From Bacteroidia bacterium 43-41 (GTDB lineage: Bacteria; Bacteroidota; Bacteroidia; Bacteroidales; Dysgonomonadaceae), in NCBI GenBank assembly GCA_001898165.1, contig MKTD01000066.1, positions 35,670-99,669 on the forward strand: a DNA stretch of 64,000 nt, given 5' to 3'. Made by a program: the position numbers and the translations under genes. Below the pieces are notes generated by a model, which was not told where the DNA came from, ran no database searches, and was given only the letters and a program-made list of their open reading frames with translations. The first letter of the stretch is position 1, and the number at the start of each line of letters is the position of its first letter. This document shows positions 1 to 8,347 of this stretch, in pieces.

Positions 1-558
1 CAGGCAGGCATAATGATTTCGGTATTGGGAGCCAGCCTATCGTGGATTCTACTGTCGGTGGAAACAATGTACGCCGCTGCACGGGAGGGCGTTATGCCCA
101 AAATCCTGGCGAAAGTCAACAAAAAGCAGACACCCGTCAACGCGCTGTTGCTCACGCAACTTTTCACGCAATTGTTCCTGCTGTCGATTCTGTCTCCCGC
201 GCTCAACGAAACCTATCTTGCAGCCATCACCATCGGCACCACCATGGTTCTTATTCCTTACCTGCTCTCATCGCTCTACGCCGTGAAAGTCTCTTTCGGA
301 GGCCGGCACGAGAAAAGCATCTATAAGCTCATTGCTATTCTCGGAACGCTTTACGCTGTGTATGTCATCTACGCCGTAGGAATAAAATACCTCTTTTTGT
401 CCATTATTTTCTATGCTATCGGAGCTTTCGTCTTCCTGAAGGGAAGGCAAGAACAAAAACAAAAGCCCAAACAGTGGGAATGGGCTTTTATACTGATACT
501 GATTGCTGCGGCAATCACTCTTACGGTTTTAATCCTGACCGGAAAAATCGTCATCTGA
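1..558 (+). CDS. APC-family amino acid permease/antiporter, C-terminal part (5' end outside window)
   Basis: Frame open from base 1; multiple hydrophobic TM segments; 'AAREGVMPKILAKVNKKQTPVNALLLTQ' is typical of APC antiporters of the arginine/ornithine type. Confidence 0.8.
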   Translation, partial: QAGIMISVLGASLSWILLSVETMYAAAREGVMPKILAKVNKKQTPVNALLLTQLFTQLFLLSILSPALNETYLAAITIGTTMVLIPYLLSSLYAVKVSFGGRHEKSIYKLIAILGTLYAVYVIYAVGIKYLFLSIIFYAIGAFVFLKGRQEQKQKPKQWEWAFILILIAAAITLTVLILTGKIVI

Positions 559-559
559 T

Positions 560-2947
560 TTATCGGTTTAAGGTATATCGCACGGTTGCGCCAAAACGCA
601 CAGGATATCCTCTCTGTACGTATGCATTCTCTTTACCGGTCATATCCGATGCCCTAAAATAGAATGAGTTGTACTTTTTATCAAACAGGTTCTTTCCCCA
701 GATCTCCAATCCAAAAGAACCTTTTTCAGCGGTAATGGTAGCATTGGTTAACCCGTAGAAAGGCTGGTAAGCCGAGTTATCTTCCGTCCAGTATATTTTT
801 CCGGCACCCGTGTATTGCATATTGGCAATTAGCCTGTCGATAAACGAACCGTATCTGAAATTATAGACGTAACTCGCCCCAACGCTCAAGGTATGTTGCG
901 GAGCAAACGGAATATAATTTCCCGAATAATCCACAGGGACTGTTTTTCCGTTCTCCCTTTTTTCGGTTTGATAGTTTTTGAACTTCGCATCGGCAAAACC
1001 GTATTCGGCAAATAAGGTAAAATTGCCGGTAGGATTATACCGCATGCTCAGTTCCGCACCTTGGCTGACCGATTTTCCGGCATTGGTAACAATACGGCCT
1101 GCCTGCCCCTGATCCACAAGTTGTATGATCTGAATATCATTCACTTTCGTGTAAAACAGCGCAAATGTCGTAGAGAGCCTTCTTCCGAACATCTCACAAC
1201 GTCCGCCCAGCTCATAGGTCCAGCTAATTTCTGGCGCATACGAAAGCTGCTCTTCAAGTGTGGGTGTCTGCACGTTAGCCGCCGGTGCAGCAGGCGCGCC
1301 ACCGCCACCGGGACGCGGCGGCATCATTTTCATAGCATTGCGCATCAACGATTCCATTAGCGAGTTTTGAAGCAACTTAGAGAAAGCCTGCTCGTTGTAT
1401 CCGCCTGTTTTATATCCTTTTGAAGCTGAAAGATAGACAAAAGCCGTTTCAACCGGTTGGTACTTCAGCGCTAATTTAGGCAAGACCTGCCCGAAATTTT
1501 TGCTGAAAGCGCCTTGCATGATGGTATCTCCGTTTACGGGTGTGCCCGGAACAGTGGGGGGCGCTTGTTTGGCGCGGAATTCTATGTTTGCACCCTTACT
1601 TTGGGTGAAGTAATCAATTTCGGCATGTTCGTAGTCGAACCGGATTCCGGCAGTCGCCGACAAGCCGTTCAACCCGAAAATATCCTGCAACGTAGATTGA
1701 TGGAACAATGCCAATCCGCTCAACGGCTTTTTATATACCCCGGGAAGATCAATTTGCTCTGTAGTATATTTCATCACGTAAGGAACGTTCGGATTGCCTG
1801 CAAGCGCATCAAAAACCGATTGCAATCCGGCTACTCCCTCTTTTTTTATAGAGACCGGCGTATCAATAGTGCGGTGGTCGTAAAATCCAAAGAGGCCTAC
1901 TACCCAGCGGTATTTGCCCTGGGTTTCCGACTTTAACGTGATCTCTTGGCTGACAGAATGTTGTGTTTGCTGCTGGCGGATGGAGAAAACCGATAACGGT
2001 GTATAATCCTGATCCATCTTCATATCGTCTTTCAAAAACTGGTATCCGGTCGTGGAGTTCAGGCTGAAGCCGTCACCCAGATATTGAAGCGAAAGCCCGT
2101 TCGTCACCAGATTTCTTTTGTATGACGACGGTTCATTGAAATTCACGGCTGTGGAATCTTCGTGCATATACGGAAATGCGCCTCCGGTTACGTAATCGTA
2201 ATTCCCGAAAAGTAACGCTTTGAAAGCAGGCGTGATCTCCCACTCCAGTTTAACCTTACCTCCTGCGTTTTCGGTCGCATCTACATTTTTTCCGGTATAG
2301 TTATTTATGAAATATCCGTCATCTTTCTGATAATAGGCCGCAACCGACAAGCCGAAATTATCGGATATCTTGCTGTAATTGGAGCCCTTCACGGAAAACT
2401 GTCCATAATTCCCGCCGCTCAGCATCAACGACGTACCCTGGAACGACAACGGCGAGAGCGTATAAATATTCACTATCCCGCCAATGGCATTTCTGCCGTA
2501 AAGTGTTCCCTGTGCTCCGCGCAGAACCTCGATACGCTGAATATCCTGAAATTCAAAATCGAATGCCGACGGATTGAAACTCGGCACATTATCTACATAC
2601 AAACTTACGGTTTGAGAACCTAACCTTGCCCCGATACCGCGAATATAGATAGGTGTTGAAACCTTGGATCCGTATGATGGAATAAAAAAGTTCGGAATCA
2701 CCCCGCTCAATTCGGGTAGTGATCCTATCTGGCTATTACTAAGCTGCTTTGGAGAAACAACTGAAACTGCCGTAGGCAAATTTTTCAATTGGTTGGTCTC
2801 TTTTACAGAAGAACTTACCACCACTTCGTCCAGATAATAGACTTTAAGCGTATCCTTGGGGTTGTCCTCTTTTTCCGGCTCAATATTCTTGGAGTACAAA
2901 ACAGATACCTGGATAATTGTCAGCAAAATAACTATTAATTTTTTCAT
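560..2947 (-). CDS. TonB-dependent outer membrane receptor
   Basis: 795 aa; signal peptide; plug motifs 'IRGIGARLGSQTVSLYVDNVP', 'RIEVLRGAQGTLYGRNAIGGIVNI'; C-terminal beta-barrel 'GYPVRFGATVRYTL'. Confidence 0.93.
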   Translation of the reverse strand: MKKLIVILLTIIQVSVLYSKNIEPEKEDNPKDTLKVYYLDEVVVSSSVKETNQLKNLPTAVSVVSPKQLSNSQIGSLPELSGVIPNFFIPSYGSKVSTPIYIRGIGARLGSQTVSLYVDNVPSFNPSAFDFEFQDIQRIEVLRGAQGTLYGRNAIGGIVNIYTLSPLSFQGTSLMLSGGNYGQFSVKGSNYSKISDNFGLSVAAYYQKDDGYFINNYTGKNVDATENAGGKVKLEWEITPAFKALLFGNYDYVTGGAFPYMHEDSTAVNFNEPSSYKRNLVTNGLSLQYLGDGFSLNSTTGYQFLKDDMKMDQDYTPLSVFSIRQQQTQHSVSQEITLKSETQGKYRWVVGLFGFYDHRTIDTPVSIKKEGVAGLQSVFDALAGNPNVPYVMKYTTEQIDLPGVYKKPLSGLALFHQSTLQDIFGLNGLSATAGIRFDYEHAEIDYFTQSKGANIEFRAKQAPPTVPGTPVNGDTIMQGAFSKNFGQVLPKLALKYQPVETAFVYLSASKGYKTGGYNEQAFSKLLQNSLMESLMRNAMKMMPPRPGGGGAPAAPAANVQTPTLEEQLSYAPEISWTYELGGRCEMFGRRLSTTFALFYTKVNDIQIIQLVDQGQAGRIVTNAGKSVSQGAELSMRYNPTGNFTLFAEYGFADAKFKNYQTEKRENGKTVPVDYSGNYIPFAPQHTLSVGASYVYNFRYGSFIDRLIANMQYTGAGKIYWTEDNSAYQPFYGLTNATITAEKGSFGLEIWGKNLFDKKYNSFYFRASDMTGKENAYVQRGYPVRFGATVRYTLNR

Positions 2948-3197
2948 CGGATTAAAAATATTCTCTTAGAAACTATTTTGAATTATAACGCAAAGTAACA
3001 CGATATACAAGAATGAAACAATCACCACAAATAGTGATATTTTTCATTAATCGGGATAAAATCGCAAAAAAATGTATGTTTTTCTGAAAATATTTTGATT
3101 TTGATGCAACGTTTTTGCGTTTTTTTCATCTATTAAAATATAGTTTCGTTTTTACCAAAACTAAAAAACAGTCTCTAAGACTAAAAATTAATGGAAC

Positions 3198-3662
3198 ATG
3201 AAAAGAATTGCATTTACTACCTACGCTAAAATTATTGCCTGGATTTTGGGAATTTTGGGATTCGCCTCCTCTTGCGAGATCCCTGGTCTGGTCGAATACG
3301 GAACCCCTTCGGCCGATTATGTGGTAAAGGGAAAAGTTACCGACAAAGCCACCCAACAACCCCTGAAAAACATGGCAGTCATCCACAAATCGGACACATC
3401 ACCCTACGGGAACGATACCGTAAGAACAAACGCCGAAGGGAGTTACGAACTGAAATTCACCTCCTTTCCTTACCGCTCCGAAAATATGATCGTCTATGCA
3501 TCGGATTTAGACGGTGAAGAAAACGGTTTGTACAAGTCGGATACCCTGCGGATAAAAGCATCGGAGCTGAGACAGACAGCGAAAAAACGGGGTTGGTACG
3601 CGGGCACGTTTGAAAAAACCGGGGCTGATTTCACGCTAAACAAATCAAGCGAAAAAGAATGA
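3198..3662 (+). CDS. Small lipoprotein of the rSAM/lipoprotein system type
   Basis: 154 aa; signal + Cys ('GFASSCEIPGLVEYGTPSADYVVKGKVTD'); CarboxypepD_reg-like beta domain; stop overlaps start of the radical SAM gene. Confidence 0.75.
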   Translation: MKRIAFTTYAKIIAWILGILGFASSCEIPGLVEYGTPSADYVVKGKVTDKATQQPLKNMAVIHKSDTSPYGNDTVRTNAEGSYELKFTSFPYRSENMIVYASDLDGEENGLYKSDTLRIKASELRQTAKKRGWYAGTFEKTGADFTLNKSSEKE

Positions 3663-4783
3663 ATCTTCAGAAAAACATACTGCTTTCGCTCTATCAAGAG
3701 CATAAAAAGGCACAGGCTAAACTACACAAGCTCAACTATCTGTTTTGGGAGTGCACGCTACGCTGCAACTTCAACTGCGTACACTGCGGGAGCGACTGCA
3801 CCAGGGAGAACATTGTCCCCGATATGCCGAAGGAAGACTTCCTGCAAATCCTGTCCGATATCCGTCCTCACGTAGATCCGCACAAAACAATGATCGTGCT
3901 CACCGGCGGTGAGCCGCTTGTGCGTAAAGACCTGGAGGAGGTGGGGAGAGAGATTTACAAAATGGAATATCCGTGGGGATTTGTCACCAACGGCTGGGGG
4001 CTATCGCAAGAGCGGCTCGATGCGCTTCTCCATGCCGGACTGCGCTCCGTAACGGTTAGTTTGGACGGATATACCGAAGCGTCGCACGAGTGGTTTCGCG
4101 GCAAAAAAGGATCGTGGCTCAGGGCGTTGAACGCCATCTCACGGGTAGCAGGCACACCGGGCCTGGTGTATGACGTGGTTACGTGCGTCAATAAAAAGAA
4201 TATCGATGACCTCCGCAACTTAAAGTCGATGCTTATCTCATTGGAAGTAAAGCATTGGCGGTTGTTTACCGTTTTTCCGAAAGGAAGGGCCAAAGACAAT
4301 CCGCTGTTGAAATTATCCACTCATGAATTTGTACAAATGATGGAGTTCATCCGGGAGACCCGGGAAGAAGGAAAAATCAATGTCTCCTACGGGTGTGAAG
4401 GTTATCTGGCCGACTACGAAATGGAAGTGCGTGACGCTCCCTTTTTTTGTCAGGCAGGCGTTCATATTGCATCGGTGTTGGCAAACGGAGATATCAGCGC
4501 GTGTCCCAGCCTTCGGGGCGATTATATTCAAGGCAACATTTATAAAGACGATTTCTGGGCCGTATGGAACACCCGTTATCAGGTGATGCGCGACCGCCGA
4601 TGGACAAAAACAGGGAAATGCGCCACGTGTAAATCCTATAAATTCTGTCAGGGAAACGGATTACACCTCCGGGACGAAAAAACGGGCGAGTTGCTGCATT
4701 GCCACTTGGAGATGATGGGACAACTACAACCTCAAATAAAACGAAGGAGCGTCCTCTCAAAAGCCGTGAGTTTTTTCACCTGA
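3659..4783 (+). CDS. Radical SAM/SPASM protein (rSAM/lipoprotein system)
   Basis: 'CTLRCNFNCVHCGSDC' contains CxxxCxxC; 'TGGEPLVRKD'; C-terminal SPASM-like cysteines 'CPSL...CATCKSYKFCQGNGLHLRD...LHCH'. Confidence 0.9.
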   Translation: MNLQKNILLSLYQEHKKAQAKLHKLNYLFWECTLRCNFNCVHCGSDCTRENIVPDMPKEDFLQILSDIRPHVDPHKTMIVLTGGEPLVRKDLEEVGREIYKMEYPWGFVTNGWGLSQERLDALLHAGLRSVTVSLDGYTEASHEWFRGKKGSWLRALNAISRVAGTPGLVYDVVTCVNKKNIDDLRNLKSMLISLEVKHWRLFTVFPKGRAKDNPLLKLSTHEFVQMMEFIRETREEGKINVSYGCEGYLADYEMEVRDAPFFCQAGVHIASVLANGDISACPSLRGDYIQGNIYKDDFWAVWNTRYQVMRDRRWTKTGKCATCKSYKFCQGNGLHLRDEKTGELLHCHLEMMGQLQPQIKRRSVLSKAVSFFT

Positions 4784-4786
4784 TTT

Positions 4787-4919
4787 AACTTTTGCAAGCT
4801 ATAGGATTGCGACTAAATCGTTCACTGAAGTTAGACTATTGCTCGCCGTGGCATAATGCAAGTAAACTTGCCTTCTGTTCATTAGTCGCATGCACTATCC
4901 GAGGAAACATGCGAAAGTT
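4787..4919. repeat. MITE-like intergenic repeat, copy 1 (short/variant core)
   Basis: Begins AACTTTTGCAAGCTATAGGATTGCGACTAAAT and ends ATTAGTCGCATGCACTATCCGAGGAAACATGCGAAAGTT, matching the ends of copies 2 and 3; core differs. Confidence 0.8.
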
Positions 4920-4971
4920 CAATACTGATTGGAATTGAACCCAAATGTCTTTTCTTTGTTATAAAGTTTAA

Positions 4972-5094
4972 GGTTCAAGGTTTAAAGTTCAAGGTTTTTC
5001 ACTTTTAGCTCTTTTGTCTTGGTTCTTGGCTCTTGATTCTTGGCTCTTGATTCTTTTGTCTTGGTTCTTGGCTCTTGATTCTTGGCTCTAAAAG
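4972..5094. repeat. Heptamer-periodic intergenic array 1
   Basis: AAGGTTC-AAGGTTT-AAAGTTC-AAGGTTT then CTTGGTT-CTTGGCT-CTTGATT-CTTGGCT-CTTGATT-CTTTTGT-CTTGGTT-CTTGGCT-CTTGATT-CTTGGCT-CTAAAAG. Confidence 0.85.
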
Positions 5095-5104
5095 TCTTAC
5101 AACA

Positions 5105-5647
5105 ATGAAAAAAGCATTATTAATAGTGGATGTTCAGAACGACTTTTGTCCGGGTGGCGCACTGGGGGTGAAGGAGGGGGACCAGGTTGTCCCTGTCATT
5201 AACAGCATTATCGACAGGTTCGACTTTGTCATTTCATCACAAGACTGGCATCCCGAAGGGTCTGTTCATTTCGAGAAGTGGCCTCCACACTGCATCGCCC
5301 ATACACGAGGCGCCGATTTTCATCCCGGTCTGAAAACGGAAAAGATCGGCCTTAAGTTACGAAAAGGGACTGCCGACAAAGACGATGGTTATTCCGCTTT
5401 CGAAGCCACCAACGTTTCCTTTTCCGATTTTCTCCGCGACAACAAAATTACAGACCTGTATATCTGCGGTCTGGCAACCGATTATTGCGTAAAAGCATCC
5501 GCTCTCGACGCGATCAATCAAGGTTTCCATACATTTGTGATTACCGATGCCATAAAACCCGTAAACGTGAATCCGGGCGACGACAAGAAGGCATTAGACG
5601 AAATGTATCAGAACGGATGCGTGCTGTTGGAGTCGGACGACCTCTGA
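5105..5647 (+). CDS. pncA: Nicotinamidase (isochorismatase family)
   Basis: 'MKKALLIVDVQNDFCPGGALGV', 'SSQDWHPEGSVHF', 'GLATDYCVKASALDA'; ORF start moved from 5075 to the internal ATG. Confidence 0.92.
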   Translation: MKKALLIVDVQNDFCPGGALGVKEGDQVVPVINSIIDRFDFVISSQDWHPEGSVHFEKWPPHCIAHTRGADFHPGLKTEKIGLKLRKGTADKDDGYSAFEATNVSFSDFLRDNKITDLYICGLATDYCVKASALDAINQGFHTFVITDAIKPVNVNPGDDKKALDEMYQNGCVLLESDDL

Positions 5648-6771
5648 TTGGGTTTCACTCCGATGCCCGGCAAATCGCTTGCGATCATCTTGCCATTCTG
5701 TAACTGTGCCCCGTCAAAGCAATCGTTAGCGATAAGTAAAGCGCCGTCCAAGTCGGCAAAATCCATTCCCGCATAGAGTTGCGAAGCAGCAGAAATGGCG
5801 CACGACGTTTCCGTCATACATCCCATCATCACCTTCATCCCCAACGCTTCAGCAAGATTTCTCATTTTCCACGCCTCACGCATACCGGTACATTTCATCA
5901 GCTTGATGTTGATGCCCGAGAACACGCCTTTCAACCGTTCTATATCGGTTAACCGTTGAAGCGACTCGTCAGCAAAAATAGGCAACGGACTCTCTTCCGT
6001 CAGTCGGGCAATATTGTCTAAATCCAGCTTCGGCATTGGCTGTTCTACCATCACTATGCCCTTCTCTTTCAGCCAATGAATCATATCCAGCGCCTGATGA
6101 CGGTCTTTCCAACCCTGATTGGCATCCACCGCCAACGGCAGTGCGGTAACGGAACGGATAGCTTCAATCATCCGTTTATCGTCCGGGCCGCCTACTTTTA
6201 CTTTTAATATATTGAAACGCCCCAGCGCTTCGCGCGTTTTTTCACGCACCACATCATCCGTATCGATACCTATGGTGAAAGTAGTGTCGGGAACATTTGT
6301 TTTGTCAAGCCCGTACATCTTATACCATGGCGAGCCGATAATTTTCCCGGCTAAATCATGTAAAGCTATATCCACGGAAGCTTTGGCAGCCGTATTGTTA
6401 ATCGCAATACCATCCACATATTCCAAAATCTCATCCAGATGCGTAGGGTCGGAGAAGGCGGACAAATCAATCTTTTTCAGGAACTCGATAACCGAGGCCT
6501 GCGTTTCACCCAAATAAGGGGGAAGTGAGGCTTCGCCGTAACCGGTCAATCCATCGTATTCGATCCTTGTGAGCACAACCGGCGTGGTTGTGCGGGAAAA
6601 CCCCGATATGGTAAACGTGTGGCGGAGTTCAAGGTCATAAGGTGTCCATGATAATTTCATTTTGGAAGAGCTGTTTTTGGGTTTATGTTGTGAAAAAACG
6701 GGCGGTACAGTCAGAAATGCTGCTGCCATTGCCGATGTTTTGAGAAAATCCCGTCTGTTTTGATTCATCAT
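5608..6771 (-). CDS. Dipeptide epimerase (L-Ala-D/L-Glu epimerase-like, enolase superfamily) with Tat signal
   Basis: 'NRRDFLKTSAMAAAF' twin-arginine signal; 'LKVKVGG', 'AVDANQGW', 'VEQPMPK', 'ADESL', 'KLMKCTG' enolase-superfamily motifs. Confidence 0.88.
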   Translation of the reverse strand: MMNQNRRDFLKTSAMAAAFLTVPPVFSQHKPKNSSSKMKLSWTPYDLELRHTFTISGFSRTTTPVVLTRIEYDGLTGYGEASLPPYLGETQASVIEFLKKIDLSAFSDPTHLDEILEYVDGIAINNTAAKASVDIALHDLAGKIIGSPWYKMYGLDKTNVPDTTFTIGIDTDDVVREKTREALGRFNILKVKVGGPDDKRMIEAIRSVTALPLAVDANQGWKDRHQALDMIHWLKEKGIVMVEQPMPKLDLDNIARLTEESPLPIFADESLQRLTDIERLKGVFSGINIKLMKCTGMREAWKMRNLAEALGMKVMMGCMTETSCAISAASQLYAGMDFADLDGALLIANDCFDGAQLQNGKMIASDLPGIGVKPNQRSSDSNSTHPF

Positions 6772-6813
6772 CTTTAATCGTCTTTAATAGATAAATAGCC
6801 GTTTTATTTACTA

Positions 6814-7021
6814 AACTTTCGCAAGTTATATGATTGCGACTAAATCATCGTCTGACGATATTTTACGACCCATCCTCGCTCACGTCACTAAAAGAGTAGA
6901 ACTCGCTTCGCTCAAACAACTACTCTTTTTTTACGTTCATCGTGAGCCATGGGTACCCCGTAAAACATCTAAAGGCCTCTGCTTTAGCCGCATGCAATGT
7001 CCGAGAAAACATGCGAAAGTT
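6814..7021. repeat. MITE-like intergenic repeat, copy 2
   Basis: 208 bp; TIR-like ends AACTTTCGCAAG / CATGCGAAAGTT; internal ATCGTC-T-GACGAT and AAAAGAGTAG...CTACTCTTTT inverted repeats; strongly similar to copy 3. Confidence 0.9.
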
Positions 7022-7026
7022 GAATT

Positions 7027-8205
7027 TTATTTATAAAATACGCTCTCGGAAATGGCTTCAATGCCTTTTGTATTTACTTCACCAATTATTCTTTTGGCAC
7101 GCAGATAACGATGGGTATTGTATTTGTCAAAAAGCGGATCTACCGGATCAAGACTGCCTATTTGAATATAATCGGAGGCATGGATGAAGCGTTTATTTCC
7201 GATATAAATAGCTACATGAACAACCCTCTCTTTCGGATTTTCCTTTGTCGCTTTCGTTCCGAAAAAAAGCAGATCGCCCGGTTGTAATTTCGAAAAATCT
7301 CCGGTTTCATCCACCAGCTTTCCGGTCAACGCCTGTTGCGAAGCATCGCGTTGGAGGATAACTCCGTGGAGAAAATAGACTAACTTGGTGAATCCACTGC
7401 AATCCAGCCCTTTGGATGAAGCTCCGCCCCAAACGTAAGGAATCCCCATAAATTGTTTGGCGGTCTTCACTATACTTTCCTGCGTAAACTCAATATCTTC
7501 CAACCACTTCTTCAGCTCTTCGACCTCGGATTTTTGTATGTACGCCTCACGCCCGTCGGGATACGTTACCTGATAAAACCTACCTTTCGCTCCTCTCAAA
7601 ACCAACATATCCCCGATCACCAAATTGGAAACCGTCTGCGATTTAACATCAGCTTCTTCATAAGAGAGTGCATACAAGCCCGTTACCACAACCTTCGGTT
7701 TTTTGTTGTATTCGTGCAACTCCGCCTCAGTCATTGTCTTTATAGCATCCGAAACCCACCCGATGTATCCTTCCGGTGTCTGCACGCGTCGCCAGCCGCC
7801 TTTTTTATCCAACAATTTTACTGGCATCCCCAGCAGGGCTTCCGATACTGTTTCACTGCCGTACGAGTTGCCCAAGTGCAGCTTCTCTACCGAGTTGTAA
7901 ATCACACCCCATTTTTTTTCGCCAATCACGTCATCGGGCAACAGCCGGATACCGTTTTTAACAAGCCTCGCCATTTTTTCCGCCTCCGATACTATCTCCT
8001 GATAGGCGGCCTTACTGGTGGCTTCGCCTTTAAGAACGAGAGTATCTGAATGTTGCGATGCCGTCACATCAAAAACCTCTACCCGCCTGTCGGGTGCATA
8101 TTTCTCCTTAACCGTTTGTATAATATGCTGCATATCTCTGTTTTGAGCCATAAGATATAACGTTGAAAATATCCATAAAAGGAATAAAGAAGTTGCTTTT
8201 CTCAT
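7027..8205 (-). CDS. NlpC/P60 family peptidase with SH3-type domains (YkfC-like)
   Basis: 'GIPYVWGGASSKGLDCSGFTKLVYFLHGV', 'LQPGDLLFFG', 'VVHVAIYIGNKRFIHAS' catalytic Cys/His motifs; SH3-like segments upstream. Confidence 0.92.
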   Translation of the reverse strand: MRKATSLFLLWIFSTLYLMAQNRDMQHIIQTVKEKYAPDRRVEVFDVTASQHSDTLVLKGEATSKAAYQEIVSEAEKMARLVKNGIRLLPDDVIGEKKWGVIYNSVEKLHLGNSYGSETVSEALLGMPVKLLDKKGGWRRVQTPEGYIGWVSDAIKTMTEAELHEYNKKPKVVVTGLYALSYEEADVKSQTVSNLVIGDMLVLRGAKGRFYQVTYPDGREAYIQKSEVEELKKWLEDIEFTQESIVKTAKQFMGIPYVWGGASSKGLDCSGFTKLVYFLHGVILQRDASQQALTGKLVDETGDFSKLQPGDLLFFGTKATKENPKERVVHVAIYIGNKRFIHASDYIQIGSLDPVDPLFDKYNTHRYLRAKRIIGEVNTKGIEAISESVFYK

Positions 8206-8347
8206 ACTTTGCCGGATAATAGTAATAAATAGTAAATAGAAAGCGAAATTACTATTTTTATTCCAATTGGAGAATGATATCTGAAAGAATTAGGGCAAAA
8301 TACAGAAATTCATTATCTTTGGTTTTAAAAGTAAAGGAGAAGAATGT

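Noticed and set aside
7453-8049. 198-aa plus-strand ORF antisense to the NlpC/P60 gene
   Set aside because: Lies fully opposite a strongly supported peptidase gene; composition and lack of recognisable motifs fit a shadow ORF.
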